From NCBI GenBank assembly GCA_001464125.1, contig LNEP01000001.1, positions 372,001 to 436,000 of the forward strand: a DNA stretch of 64,000 bases. Direction: 5' to 3'. This DNA is from Betaproteobacteria bacterium Ga0077540 (GTDB lineage Bacteria > Pseudomonadota > Gammaproteobacteria > Burkholderiales > Methylophilaceae). Below the pieces are notes generated by a model. The model was given only the letters and a program-made list of their open reading frames with translations, searched no databases and was not told where the DNA came from. The position numbers and the translations under genes were made by a program. Below, piece by piece: positions 18,636 through 27,799 of this stretch. Positions within the stretch are counted from its first letter, which is position 1; every line of letters starts with the position of its first letter.

Positions 18636-18947
18636 TTACTTGAAATGGTAATACTGTTGGTTTAAGTAAGCAGCCACGTTAACTTCATCTTCCTCGAACC
18701 ATTTTAAATCCAGCATGGTATTGCAGTTGCGCACTTGTGCAACCAATCCGGAAGGTGTTTTGATTTTTCGTAACTCGCGTGTGTAAATTTCAGACCCATC
18801 ACCGCCAAAACTGGATGCATGACAATTAATGCAATGCGCATTAATCAGTTTTTTTCCAGCAACCACATCCGCGTTTTTGAACAAATCATTGGCCTGCAAA
18901 GATGTTGATGCCAGCATTACCAATATTGTTATGAGTAATTGTTTCAT
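18636..18947 (-). CDS. Small periplasmic c-type cytochrome
   Basis: 103 residues with a signal peptide (cleavage after LQAN-like sequence near residue 20) and one heme-attachment motif, HCINCH, at about residue 38. A possible distal Met ligand is the one in NCNTMLDLKW. The mature protein of about 83 residues is a mono-heme class I type cytochrome, electron partner unknown. It sits between the M48 protease and rsgA with gaps of six and nine bases, an arrangement recalled from other betaproteobacteria. Confidence 0.85.
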   Translation of the reverse strand: MKQLLITILVMLASTSLQANDLFKNADVVAGKKLINAHCINCHASSFGGDGSEIYTRELRKIKTPSGLVAQVRNCNTMLDLKWFEEDEVNVAAYLNQQYYHFK

Positions 18948-18953
18948 TTTTAG

Positions 18954-20213
18954 TTAGCCGCGATTCCCAGTGTAAGCAGCCAACTTAGCAATGCGTATGC
19001 TTGCAGGTGGATGTGAATCATAAAATGCTGAGTGCAAAGGATCTGGAGTAAGTGTGGATGCATTTTCTCGATACAGTTTTACCAAAGCATCTACGAGATA
19101 TTTTGCGTCAGCATGTTTTGCAGCATAATCATCTGCCTCAAACTCGTTTTTCCGTGAGTAACTAGCCATCAATGGGCGGAGTAAAAACAGAAAAGTAGGG
19201 GACACTAATAAAAATAAGACAAGTGCCATGTAATCACTTGGCTGATACACGCCCAAACCAGCATAAAACCATGACTGATTGATCAGCCAACCCAATAAAG
19301 CTAATCCAACTAAGCTTACAAAAAACATCATGGCAATACGCTTAATGACATGGTGATGCTTGAAGTGGCCTAACTCGTGCGCAAGTACAGCTTCAATTTC
19401 ATCAGCATTTAATTTGTCTAACAATGTGTCGAAAAATACCACACGTTTGCTACTGCCAAAGCCTGTAAAGTAAGCGTTACCATGCCCAGAGCGGGTAGAG
19501 CCATCCATGACAAATAAGCCCTGTGATTTAAAACCACACTTAGTTAATAAGGTTTCAATTCTGCTTTTCAGAGATAGATCTGCAAGTGGCGTAAACTTAT
19601 TAAAGAGTGGTGCGATAAAGGTTGGGTAAACGGCAAGCATCACGATATTGAAAACACTCCAAATGGCCCATAAATAAAACCACCAGTAATCGCCAGCACC
19701 TTGCATTAACCATAAAGCGACAAATAAAATTGGTGCACCCAATGCCAAGCCAACTAAGCCATGTTTAAACATATCGCTAAAGAACATAGCGGGTGTCATT
19801 TTATTAAAACCAAAACGCGCATCAATAGTAAAAGTCTTATAGTAGTCAAAAGGCAGCTCTACAAGCGTGCTCACCAGCAGTGCGCTACAAATCACCAACG
19901 CACCACGAATAATTTCTTGATTAGGTAACCATTGTGTCCAAACTTGATCAATCCACTGCAAGCCACCACCTATAGTTAAAACCAGTAGCAAGACTGCTTG
20001 TGCAACAGTTTCTGCAATACTGAGTCGTGATTTAGCGCTGGAGTAATCTGCCGCTTTTTGATGTGCATCTAGCGAGATCGTATGAGCAAATGCATTAGGT
20101 ACCTGATTTCGATGTGACTGCACATATTGAATATGACGATTACCTAACCAAAGTCTCACTAAGGTGGTCAGAGCCAATAAGCCGACAAATACGAGTGTTA
20201 ATGTTGATGCCAT
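18954..20213 (-). CDS. M48-family membrane zinc metalloprotease (Ste24-like)
   Basis: 419 residues with several membrane helices around a zinc protease domain. The zinc motif AHELGHFKHHHV and the third ligand in KNEFEADDYAAKHADA are present, and the N-terminal half has the Ste24/CAAX-protease arrangement (helices near residues 1-20, 65-85, 100-120, 150-195, 290-345). It probably degrades misfolded membrane or outer-membrane proteins. It is the first gene of a seven-gene minus-strand run reaching queD, and diverges from orn; the 94-bp gap between them should hold promoters for both. Confidence 0.9.
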   Translation of the reverse strand: MASTLTLVFVGLLALTTLVRLWLGNRHIQYVQSHRNQVPNAFAHTISLDAHQKAADYSSAKSRLSIAETVAQAVLLLVLTIGGGLQWIDQVWTQWLPNQEIIRGALVICSALLVSTLVELPFDYYKTFTIDARFGFNKMTPAMFFSDMFKHGLVGLALGAPILFVALWLMQGAGDYWWFYLWAIWSVFNIVMLAVYPTFIAPLFNKFTPLADLSLKSRIETLLTKCGFKSQGLFVMDGSTRSGHGNAYFTGFGSSKRVVFFDTLLDKLNADEIEAVLAHELGHFKHHHVIKRIAMMFFVSLVGLALLGWLINQSWFYAGLGVYQPSDYMALVLFLLVSPTFLFLLRPLMASYSRKNEFEADDYAAKHADAKYLVDALVKLYRENASTLTPDPLHSAFYDSHPPASIRIAKLAAYTGNRG

Positions 20214-20307
20214 GTTCTATAAATTTCACTAATTAAGTTAAACTAACACTATTGTGAAGCATCCATTCTAAAATGGTTCACAGACAATATAATTAACCCG
20301 CATTTTA

Positions 20308-20880
20308 ATGGAAATCATGATGGTAGCTAGTAATAACAACGTGAATAACGAAAATTTAATTTGGTTGGATATGGAGATGAGCGGTTTATTGCCAGATTCT
20401 GATCGTATTTTAGAGTTGGCTGCAGTGGTCACCGATGCTAATTTAAATGTGCTTGGGGAGTCTCCAGTATTTGTGATTCACCAAAGTGATGCGGTGTTAG
20501 ACGGCATGGATGCTTGGAATAAAGGGGCACATGGGCGTAGCGGATTGATAGACAAAGTGAAAGCCTCTACCGTTGATGAAAAAATGGCGACCGAGCAAAT
20601 GATTGCTTTCTTAAAAGAATACGTACCAGCTGGAAAATCACCTATGTGTGGCAATTCTATCTGCCAAGACAGACGCTTCATGGCACGTTACATGCCAGAC
20701 CTCGAAAGTTACTTTCATTATCGAAACTTAGATGTCAGTGTGTTTAAAGAGTTGGCGCGCCGTTGGAAGCCGGAAATCTATAGTGGCTTTAAAAAAGCTA
20801 GTAAACATGAGGCGTTAGCTGACATTTACGAGTCTATTGATGAATTAAAGTACTACCGCGAGCACTTTATTGTGAAGTAA
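20308..20880 (+). CDS. orn: Oligoribonuclease
   Basis: Degrades 2-5-nt RNAs, including pGpG from cyclic-di-GMP breakdown, to mononucleotides. DEDDh exonuclease motifs: [11 protein letters not shown] (Asp, Glu), [14 protein letters not shown], and [12 protein letters not shown] with the catalytic His and Asp. 190 residues, or 187 if translation begins at one of two closer ATGs (20317, 20320); the longer start is uncertain. The EAL protein 5 kb away would generate its pGpG substrate, a functional but not transcriptional link. Confidence 0.95.
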   Translation: MEIMMVASNNNVNNENLIWLDMEMSGLLPDSDRILELAAVVTDANLNVLGESPVFVIHQSDAVLDGMDAWNKGAHGRSGLIDKVKASTVDEKMATEQMIAFLKEYVPAGKSPMCGNSICQDRRFMARYMPDLESYFHYRNLDVSVFKELARRWKPEIYSGFKKASKHEALADIYESIDELKYYREHFIVK

Positions 20881-20905
20881 TAACACGCTCACACACAAAA
20901 GGCAC

Positions 20906-20933
20906 AAAAAAAAGGACATCTTTTATGATGTCC
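20906..20933 (-). terminator. Intrinsic terminator for glgA
   Basis: On the minus strand, GGACATC and GATGTCC pair around a 6-base loop (20914-20933) and are followed by eight T (20906-20913). Placed about 70 bases after the glgA stop. The plus strand lacks a T-run, so it serves glgA more than orn. Confidence 0.88.
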
Positions 20934-21004
20934 CGAGGGAGGAGAAGTTAGCTTTGGAGAAGCTTAGTTATACATAAGCATCAAGCATGCCAACTTGAGA
21001 CTCC

Positions 21005-22450
21005 CTAGTTTAATAATTTTTTATACAGTTCTACGTAAGCATTGGCGCTGTGTTTCCAACCTACATCTTTTTTCATTCCATTTTTTTGTATTTTTTTCCA
21101 AGTTTTTTGGTCGTTCCATATTGACAATGCTTGTTTGATTGTGACCAAAAGTGACATCTTGTTGACATTTTCAATCACAAATCCTGTGGCAGTATTATTT
21201 TTAATGGTTTCATCATTAGTGTGACAAATTGAATCTGCTAAACCGCCTGTGTTAGATACAACAGGAGGCGTGCCATAGCGCAAACCGTATAACTGATTCA
21301 ATCCGCAAGGTTCAAAACGGGAAGGCATGATAAATATATCTGCGCCAGCCATGATGAGGTGTGAAAGTGGCTCGTTATAGCCTATTGTCACGGCTACCTG
21401 ATTTGGATATTGCTCTGCGTATGCCAAAAACTGTGCTTCAAACGATTTTTCACCGCCACCCAGCACTGCAAATTGGCAACCGAGTTCAATGAGCTCCGGC
21501 ATTGACTCAATCAAAATATCTAATCCTTTTTGATGAGTTAGTCGACTGACGATACCAAGTAAAGGCTTTTTGCTGTCAGCAGTTAAATGAAGCGCTTCCT
21601 GTAGAGCTGTTTTTACCTGTGATTTGCCCGCCAACTTCTTTTCTGAATAGGTGCTAGGTAGATAAGGATCAGCTTCTGGATTCCACTCATCAGTATCTAT
21701 GCCATTTAAAATACCAGTGATATCTTTGCTGCGTATTTGCAGTAATCCTTCCAAACCAAAGCCAAAAGCCTCCGTTTGAATCTCAAGTGCATAAGTTGGG
21801 CTGACAGTCGAAATCTGATCGGCATAAAAAATACCCGCTTTTAAGAAAGAGACTTGTTGGTAGAATTCAAACCCATCTATTTGAAAATCAATGGGTGATA
21901 GCCCAAGCGATTGAATCCAATGTTGCTCAAAATTCCCTTGAAATGCGATGTTGTGAATGCTGAGTAAAGTTTTGGCATCCGTAATACCTTGTTGACGCAT
22001 ATAGTAAGGGGTCAGGCCTGTTTGCCAATCATTACAGTGCACAATGTCGGGTACCCAACTCCAAAAGCTTTGATAAATGCTCAATAAACTCGCAACTTTG
22101 GATAATACGCCAAAACGCATTGGGTTATCTGACCAATCATGACCGTGAGGATGTGTGTAGGGGCCGCCATCACGCTCGTATAAACCAGCATGTTTAATAA
22201 TAATGACTTCCACCTTGGTATTGGGAATGGTTGCACTGATTAATTCGCAACTGATATTGTTGAATACCTCCAACGTTCCTAAATGCGTTTTGTTTTCAAC
22301 TTTTTCCAATACTGAGGTGTAGCCTGGAATAAGACACTTTACGTCTACGTCCGATGTCTTAAGCGCTGCGGGTAGTGCGCCACTGACATCGGCAAGACCT
22401 CCAGTTTTGATCAGCGGGAATACTTCAGAACTTACAAATAAAACGCGCAA
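21005..22450 (-). CDS. glgA: Glycogen synthase (ADP-glucose type)
   Basis: Adds glucose from ADP-glucose to alpha-1,4-glucan chains. GT5 features: KTGGLADVSGALPAAL at the N-terminus (ADP-glucose binding), VHCNDWQTGLTP, NGIDTDEWNP, and in the C-terminal half MPSRFEPCGLNQLYGLRYGT. 481 residues, standard. The start is a TTG (22450); no ATG lies closer in frame that would keep the KTGGLADV region at its normal distance. It stands apart from the other glycogen genes (33-41 kb) and ends at its own terminator. Confidence 0.95.
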   Translation of the reverse strand: MRVLFVSSEVFPLIKTGGLADVSGALPAALKTSDVDVKCLIPGYTSVLEKVENKTHLGTLEVFNNISCELISATIPNTKVEVIIIKHAGLYERDGGPYTHPHGHDWSDNPMRFGVLSKVASLLSIYQSFWSWVPDIVHCNDWQTGLTPYYMRQQGITDAKTLLSIHNIAFQGNFEQHWIQSLGLSPIDFQIDGFEFYQQVSFLKAGIFYADQISTVSPTYALEIQTEAFGFGLEGLLQIRSKDITGILNGIDTDEWNPEADPYLPSTYSEKKLAGKSQVKTALQEALHLTADSKKPLLGIVSRLTHQKGLDILIESMPELIELGCQFAVLGGGEKSFEAQFLAYAEQYPNQVAVTIGYNEPLSHLIMAGADIFIMPSRFEPCGLNQLYGLRYGTPPVVSNTGGLADSICHTNDETIKNNTATGFVIENVNKMSLLVTIKQALSIWNDQKTWKKIQKNGMKKDVGWKHSANAYVELYKKLLN

Positions 22451-22529
22451 AATATTCTTTCTAGGATTAGAGAATCAGCTGATATTATATTTCTAAAAAT
22501 AGATTGATGAATCAATTAAAAGGTGAAAA

Positions 22530-22904
22530 ATGATAAATGCATTTGTTGCAGTAGGCCTTGGTGCAGCCATTGGGGCTTGGGTGCGCTGGGGGTTGGCTAT
22601 TTTATTAAACGCTAGCATCATCCCTATGGGCACTTTGGCCGCCAATTTAATAGGTGGTTATTTGATGGGCTTGGCGTTTGCGGGTCTTGTGCATCTGCCA
22701 CAGTTGAGTGCAGAGATGAAACTATTTATTACCACCGGTTTTTTGGGGGGCTTAACCACGTTTTCTACGTTTTCTGCCGAGGCGTTTCATCTAATGCACC
22801 GCGAGCAATATGGTTTTGCAATAGCGCATGTATTGTTGCATGTGCTTGGTTCGTTGCTGATGACAGCCTTAGGATACTTAACGGTACAGTATTTGAGAAG
22901 CTAA
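22530..22904 (+). CDS. crcB: Fluoride channel CrcB/Fluc
   Basis: Small four-helix membrane protein, 124 residues, that lowers cytoplasmic fluoride; active as an antiparallel dimer. The conserved GAAIGAWVRWGL, the NLIGGYLMG segment and TTGFLGGLTTFSTFSAE (the Phe-box and pore region) are present. An AAAGGTGA ribosome site precedes the ATG. The 79-bp upstream gap is too short and lacks the features of a fluoride riboswitch. Confidence 0.95.
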   Translation: MINAFVAVGLGAAIGAWVRWGLAILLNASIIPMGTLAANLIGGYLMGLAFAGLVHLPQLSAEMKLFITTGFLGGLTTFSTFSAEAFHLMHREQYGFAIAHVLLHVLGSLLMTALGYLTVQYLRS

Positions 22905-22931
22905 AAAAAGGGCTCATATTCATGAGCCCTT
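22903..22931 (-). terminator. Intrinsic terminator downstream of rne
   Basis: An 8-bp stem (22910-22917 with 22922-22929) and a 4-base loop; on the minus strand it is followed by seven T (22903-22909). It lies about 50 bases after the rne stop and partly overlaps the crcB stop codon. Confidence 0.8.
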
Positions 22932-22951
22932 ATACCTTATAAACCGTCGTG

Positions 22952-22971
22952 CAACCTAAGTGTTTAGGTTG
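22952..22971 (+). terminator. Hairpin between crcB and rne, possible crcB terminator
   Basis: A perfect 8-bp stem (22952-22959 with 22964-22971, CAACCTAA type) with a 4-base loop and then TTTAATTT on the plus strand. The T-run is broken, so termination strength is uncertain. Confidence 0.5.
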
Positions 22972-22977
22972 TTTAAT

Positions 22978-25617
22978 TTACTTCTGCGTTTCTACCATCA
23001 CTAAAGGTGCATCTTCAGTTGAGGCTTCTTGCGTTTTTTTCCAATTGGCAGTTTTGCGTGGGCCCTTTGGTTTGGCTGGCGTTGCTGCCGGTAACTCTGC
23101 TTTTAAATCACCTTTGGTTTCTACTAGTTGCAAACCGTTATCAGCTAAATTGGTAGATAACTCTGCTGCTTTAGACTTAGCTGGCTTACGCGCAGGTTTT
23201 TTCTTCTCTGCTTTTGGCGCTTCAGCTTGAACTGTCTCGGTGGCTGGCACGGACACTGTTGTTTCAATAGTCGTCACAGTCTCTGTAGCTTCAACGTTAG
23301 TTTTAGGCTTGTTTTGTGATTTTCTATTACTTGGCTTTTTAGCAGCAGTTTTACCTTCAGTTGCAGGTGGATTTGTTGCTTCTTGCGCTGTAGCCACAAC
23401 TTCAACTTCTGCAGCTTTTGTTTCCACTGGCGCTTGAGTCACTTCGGCAATCGTTTCAGCCGACGATGTCACAGCTTCTGTTGTCGTTGCTGTTGATTGT
23501 AGATTGTCTTTGTTGGCTTCATCACGTGGACGACGATCACGGCGGCCGCGACGGTTGCGACGACCAGAGCGTTCTTGACGTGGCTGACCTTGCTCATTTG
23601 TTGCATCTGATGCGTTGATTGCTTGATCATTCGTTTTTTCAACAGCAGTGTCTGTGTCTATACGTTTTTCTACAGGCGGCTTGTGCTGTTGCTGTTTATC
23701 TTGACGTACTTGCGCTTGTTCTTGACGTGGCTGTTGTGGCTGCTCGTTTCGGTTACGCTCATTTGGTTGGCGATCAGCACTATTTTTCTCGGATGCGTTA
23801 CGGTCGCGGTTACGATTTTTGTTTCTATCCCGATTACGATTACGATCACGGTCGCGTTGTTGCTCGCGATTTTGTGTGCGTTGCTCTGCCGGTTTTTCTG
23901 CTTCTGGTTTAGCTTCTTCACTGATACCAAATAAGGCTTTAATGCGACCAAAAATAGAAGGTTTTACTACGGCTTCCACTTTTTCTGGTTTGGCTTCTAC
24001 AATCGGTGCAGCTGTCGCTGGTGTAATGCCTTTGACTAGTGCTTCTGGTGCGCTTGGTTTACTTTCTTGATTCAGGCTGGTTATGTAGTCTGTCTCAGAT
24101 GGTAGTTCCACCATTTTGTAGCTGGCGCGAGAAGTTTCTTCATTCACATCATCATGCTTGATACGGATAATGTTGTAATTAGGTGTTTCCATATGAATAT
24201 TGGGAATCAAAATCACCTCAACGCCCATACGCTGTTCAATTTTATGGATATCCGCACGTTTTTCATTCAGTAAGAACGTCGCTGCTTCCACTGGTAATTG
24301 GACTTGAATAATGGCGCTATTGTCTTTCATTGCTTCTTCTTGCGTGATACGCAAGATATGTAAAGCGGTAGATTCAATACCACGGATGTGACCTGTGCCG
24401 TTACAACGCGGGCAGGTCGCGTGGTTGGTCTCGCCTAAGCTTGGACGTAAACGCTGACGGGAAAGCTCTAATAAACCAAAGCGAGATATTTTGCCGGTTT
24501 GCACGCGTGCACGATCGTAATGCAAAGCATCACGCAACGCGTTTTCCACCTCACGTTGATTGCGTGGGTTTTCCATGTCAATGAAGTCAATCACAACCAA
24601 GCCGCCTAAGTCGCGCAATCGCATTTGGCGAGCGACTTCCTCAGCAGCCTCTAGGTTTGTATTAAAGGCTGTCTGCTCAATATCGGAGCCTTTAATAGAC
24701 CGGCCAGAGTTAACGTCAATCGATACTAAGGCTTCCGTGTGGTCAATGACAATCGCGCCACCTGAGGGCAAGCGTACTTCGCGTGAGAACGCTGTTTCAA
24801 TTTGGTGTTCTATTTGAAAACGGGAGAATAGGGGGATTTCATCTTGGTATAGTTTAACGCGCGCCACGTTGCCAGGCATTACGTGGTTCATAAACTGAAC
24901 AGCTTGCTCGTGGACATCAACTGTATCAATCAAAATTTCGCCAATGTCCGCGCTGAAATAATCACGGATAGCGCGGATGACCAAACTGCCTTCTTGGTAA
25001 ATTAAGAAAGCGCCAGGTTGAATATGAGAAGCCTCTTCAATCGCTGTCCACAATTGTGTGAGGTAATTCAAATCCCACTGCAGCTCCTCTGCATTACGAC
25101 CAATACCAGCGGTACGAGCAATAATACTCATGCCATTGGGCACTTCTAATTGCGCCATGGTGTCACGTAACTCGTTACGCTCTTCACCTTCTACGCGACG
25201 CGATACACCACCTCCGCGAGGGTTATTTGGCATCAATACCAAATAGCGGCCTGCCAGTGAGATATAGGTGGTTAATGCTGCGCCTTTATTACCGCGCTCA
25301 TCTTTATCTACCTGAACAATCAGTTCTTGGCCTTCTTTGATGACGTCTTGAATACGTGCGCGACCACCTTCAGGTTTGTCTTGAAAGTAACTACGTGAGA
25401 TTTCTTTGAAAGGTAAGAAGCCATGACGGTCAGTACCGTAATCGACAAACGCTGCTTCAAGTGAGGGCTCTACGCGAGTGATAACCCCTTTGTAGATATT
25501 GCTTTTGCGCTGTTCTTTCCCCGCGTGTTCAATATCCAAATCGATGAGCTTTTGTCCATCGACAATTGCAACGCGCAATTCTTCTGATTGCGTTGCATTA
25601 AATAACATTCTTTTCAT
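22978..25617 (-). CDS. rne: Ribonuclease E
   Basis: Main endoribonuclease for mRNA decay and rRNA/tRNA processing. 879 residues: S1 domain near residues 38-120, the catalytic DNase-I-like domain with IDVNSG and DLGGLVVIDFIDM (metal-binding Asp residues), and the zinc-link CPRCNGTGH near residue 405. A long disordered C-terminal scaffold starts at about 520. The scaffold has a stretch dominated by Arg, Asp and Asn (about 590-620), a Gln/Arg stretch, an RRNRRGRRDRR patch, and Ala/Thr/Glu-rich spacers, as expected for RNA-binding and degradosome contact sites. Preceded by a 502-bp non-coding region typical of autoregulated rne leaders; diverges from rluC. Confidence 0.95.
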   Translation of the reverse strand: MKRMLFNATQSEELRVAIVDGQKLIDLDIEHAGKEQRKSNIYKGVITRVEPSLEAAFVDYGTDRHGFLPFKEISRSYFQDKPEGGRARIQDVIKEGQELIVQVDKDERGNKGAALTTYISLAGRYLVLMPNNPRGGGVSRRVEGEERNELRDTMAQLEVPNGMSIIARTAGIGRNAEELQWDLNYLTQLWTAIEEASHIQPGAFLIYQEGSLVIRAIRDYFSADIGEILIDTVDVHEQAVQFMNHVMPGNVARVKLYQDEIPLFSRFQIEHQIETAFSREVRLPSGGAIVIDHTEALVSIDVNSGRSIKGSDIEQTAFNTNLEAAEEVARQMRLRDLGGLVVIDFIDMENPRNQREVENALRDALHYDRARVQTGKISRFGLLELSRQRLRPSLGETNHATCPRCNGTGHIRGIESTALHILRITQEEAMKDNSAIIQVQLPVEAATFLLNEKRADIHKIEQRMGVEVILIPNIHMETPNYNIIRIKHDDVNEETSRASYKMVELPSETDYITSLNQESKPSAPEALVKGITPATAAPIVEAKPEKVEAVVKPSIFGRIKALFGISEEAKPEAEKPAEQRTQNREQQRDRDRNRNRDRNKNRNRDRNASEKNSADRQPNERNRNEQPQQPRQEQAQVRQDKQQQHKPPVEKRIDTDTAVEKTNDQAINASDATNEQGQPRQERSGRRNRRGRRDRRPRDEANKDNLQSTATTTEAVTSSAETIAEVTQAPVETKAAEVEVVATAQEATNPPATEGKTAAKKPSNRKSQNKPKTNVEATETVTTIETTVSVPATETVQAEAPKAEKKKPARKPAKSKAAELSTNLADNGLQLVETKGDLKAELPAATPAKPKGPRKTANWKKTQEASTEDAPLVMVETQK
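23801..23866 (-). repeat. Hexanucleotide coding repeat in the rne scaffold
   Basis: Degenerate GAYCGN/AAYCGN units in tandem encode alternating Arg with Asp or Asn in the RNase E C-terminal scaffold. Such tracts can change length by replication slippage, so copy number may differ between strains. Confidence 0.6.
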
Positions 25618-26119
25618 TGTGAGCTCCAGTGCATAACTTGAGCAGACATATCTGTGGGCAATCTAATGCGCTGATCGCTTTGTTAAGCAAACAATTGCTT
25701 AACCGCGTTACTGTTAACGTCATGTGGTCGTCGCTTTGGTGATTAAACCATGCGTTATGGCGCTGACACTAGCTGGATGATGGCCAGCGAAATAATCGCG
25801 TTTCCCGATTGTATCGATGCGATTAATTTAGTTTCATCTACGACTGCACTAAAATTAATACCCGTGCAGGGCATTAATTCGTTAAAATTCAATATTCAGC
25901 AAACTTTAGTCACGCTTTGATTTTTAATTGTCTGCGTTGGCTATGGCATAAATTTTACGTATCGCTACTTATTGGCGAGCGGTATTAACCAAGTATTTGT
26001 TGTCACATTTGTTTCTAAAAACGTCATGTTTCTTAAAACATATTCTCAAGCGCGCTTTCAAAGCATGCATTCTATAAGAACCCTGTCAGTATAGGCTAGA
26101 AGTAGTATTAAAGCAAAGT
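25618..26119 (-). promoter_or_regulatory. 502-bp intergenic region: rne 5' leader and divergent rluC promoter
   Basis: No reading frame worth calling is present. Hairpins seen: a perfect 9-bp stem with ACAA loop at 25682-25703, about 65 bases before the rne ATG; arms ATTAAT plus CCC/GGG with one mismatch at 25854-25878; and GCTGG/CCAGC near 25770-25790. In E. coli the rne leader is long, structured and used by RNase E to destabilise its own mRNA; this region has the same position and character, which is inference. Promoters for both genes should lie here, but I cannot place them with confidence. Confidence 0.6.
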
Positions 26120-27139
26120 ATGAACACATTAAATGAAACAAATGCAGCACAGTCTGGCGAGGTATCTTCAACAGCCTCTGCACAGTTGGTGATTGACGAA
26201 GCGTCTGCGGGTCAGCGCATCGATAATTTTTTACAAAAAGTGTTGAAGGGTGTGCCTAAGAGTCACATTTATCGCATATTACGTAGCGGCGAGGTGCGGG
26301 TTAATAAGAAGCGGATTGATGCAGATTTTCGTTTGAGCTTAGAAGATATTGTGCGTGTGCCGCCAATTCGTGTAGCTAGTGTTCCACAGCAAGCCCCGAC
26401 TGCAGTGCCTGCTACCAGTAAATTTGAAGGTGCGATTGTGTATGAAGACGACGCCATGTTGGTGATCAACAAACCGGCTGGCTTTGCAGTACACGGAGGC
26501 AGCGGTGTTAGCCGTGGCGTCATTGAACAGTTGAGATTAGAGCGTCCACAAGCCAAGTTTCTAGAATTGGTACACCGTTTAGACCGTGATACCTCTGGCG
26601 TATTGATGTTGGCTAAGAAACGTAGTGCATTGGTGGCTTTGCATGATGCGATTCGCAATAACCATATGGATAAACGCTATGTGATGATGGTGCATGGCGT
26701 TTGGACAGAAAAGAAGAAGCATGTCACGCTAGATTTACAAAAATATGTTACAAATGAAGGCGAGCGGAGAGTTAACGTAGTGACTGACCCTAAAAAAGAT
26801 GTATTAGGGGCGGCGCAAATGTCTGAGACCATTTTTTATCTGAGCAAGAACATAGGTGAGTTCTCGTTGTTAGAAGCAAAATTGATTACAGGACGTACAC
26901 ATCAGCTTAGAGTGCAGCTCGCGCATCTTGGCTTCCCCATTCTGGGGGATGATAAATATGGTGACTTTGCATTGAATAAACAGCTGCTTAAACGTGGGCT
27001 TAAACGTATGTTTTTACATTCCTCTGAAACAAATATACGTCACCCTATCTCCGGTGACAAACTTAAGCTGCAAGCAGCATTGCCGCTAGAACTCAAGAAA
27101 TTTATACAGCAACAAGAAAAAGAAAGTAACCAAGAATAG
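26120..27139 (+). CDS. rluC: 23S rRNA pseudouridine synthase RluC
   Basis: Makes pseudouridines at positions 955, 2504 and 2580 (E. coli numbering) of 23S rRNA. The N-terminal S4 domain (IDNFLQKVLKGVPKSHIYRI) precedes the catalytic domain with HRLDRDTSGVLMLAK (catalytic Asp) and TGRTHQLRVQLAHLGFPILG. 339 residues; the first 25 are a variable Ser/Ala-rich extension. First of four tightly packed genes (rluC, HAD, Rieske, sppA) with gaps of 0, -8 and +1 bases. Confidence 0.93.
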   Translation: MNTLNETNAAQSGEVSSTASAQLVIDEASAGQRIDNFLQKVLKGVPKSHIYRILRSGEVRVNKKRIDADFRLSLEDIVRVPPIRVASVPQQAPTAVPATSKFEGAIVYEDDAMLVINKPAGFAVHGGSGVSRGVIEQLRLERPQAKFLELVHRLDRDTSGVLMLAKKRSALVALHDAIRNNHMDKRYVMMVHGVWTEKKKHVTLDLQKYVTNEGERRVNVVTDPKKDVLGAAQMSETIFYLSKNIGEFSLLEAKLITGRTHQLRVQLAHLGFPILGDDKYGDFALNKQLLKRGLKRMFLHSSETNIRHPISGDKLKLQAALPLELKKFIQQQEKESNQE

Positions 27140-27799
27140 ATGCAGAAACAATATGATTTAATTGTGTGGGACTGGGACGGTACGCTTGCAGATTCCACAG
27201 GTATGATTACCAATGCTATCGTAACAGCCGCGGCGCAAGTAGGGTTGCCACCGTTAGATCCGGCAAAAGCAACGAGCATTATTGGATTGGGTTTAAGAGA
27301 GTCTATCTACGCACTGTATGGGGATTTGCCGGAAGCGCAGGCGCGTGAATTGGCCGCTAATTACAACACAAACTATTATGCGGGTGAGAGTGAGATTCCA
27401 TTGTTTCAGGGAGCCTCAGAAACCATTATCGAACTCAATAAACGTGGATATAAGTTAGCTGTGGCGACGGGTAAGGGTAGAAGAGGTTTGAATTTAGCGC
27501 TATCGCATTGTGGTTTGACGCAGTATTTTCATGCCACCAAAACGGTGGATGAGTGTTTCTCTAAGCCGCACCCTCAAATGTTGGATGAGTTGATGGATGA
27601 ACTGGTGGTGATGCCAGAGCGTACACTCATGATTGGCGACACACATTATGATATGCAGATGGCCAAAAATGCAAGGGTGCATGCAGCTGCAGTGACCTAT
27701 GGTGCGCAATCGACAACACACCTCAGTGCTTACAAGCCGGAGCAAATGTTTCATCAATTTAATGAACTGAGTACTTGGCTTCTAAGTCACGATGATTGA
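27140..27799 (+). CDS. HAD-superfamily hydrolase, phosphoglycolate-phosphatase-like
   Basis: 219 residues with all four HAD motifs: WDWDGTLADS (nucleophile Asp and Asp+2), a Thr in AVATGKGRRGL, the Lys in CFSKPHPQM, and MIGDTHYDMQMAKNA. A small helical cap follows motif I. The substrate is a small phosphorylated metabolite, not determined by sequence. The gene starts directly after the rluC stop and overlaps the Rieske gene by eight bases, an order recalled from other betaproteobacteria. Confidence 0.9.
   Translation: MQKQYDLIVWDWDGTLADSTGMITNAIVTAAAQVGLPPLDPAKATSIIGLGLRESIYALYGDLPEAQARELAANYNTNYYAGESEIPLFQGASETIIELNKRGYKLAVATGKGRRGLNLALSHCGLTQYFHATKTVDECFSKPHPQMLDELMDELVVMPERTLMIGDTHYDMQMAKNARVHAAAVTYGAQSTTHLSAYKPEQMFHQFNELSTWLLSHDD

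Noticed and set aside
22451-22529. Possible fluoride riboswitch before crcB
   Set aside because: The gap is only 79 bp and I could not find the conserved pairing or core bases.
23623-23934. Hydrophobic plus-strand frame opposite the rne scaffold
   Set aside because: It is the antisense of the Arg/Asn/Asp repeat, which translates to Leu/Val/Phe by base complement; no ribosome site.
25618-26119. tRNA or rRNA gene in the rne-rluC gap
   Set aside because: No cloverleaf with acceptor, T-loop and anticodon features could be built; hairpins are isolated.
26269-26658. 129-codon minus-strand frame inside rluC
   Set aside because: Antisense to the conserved S4 and catalytic domains; Ser/Thr/Leu-rich shadow.
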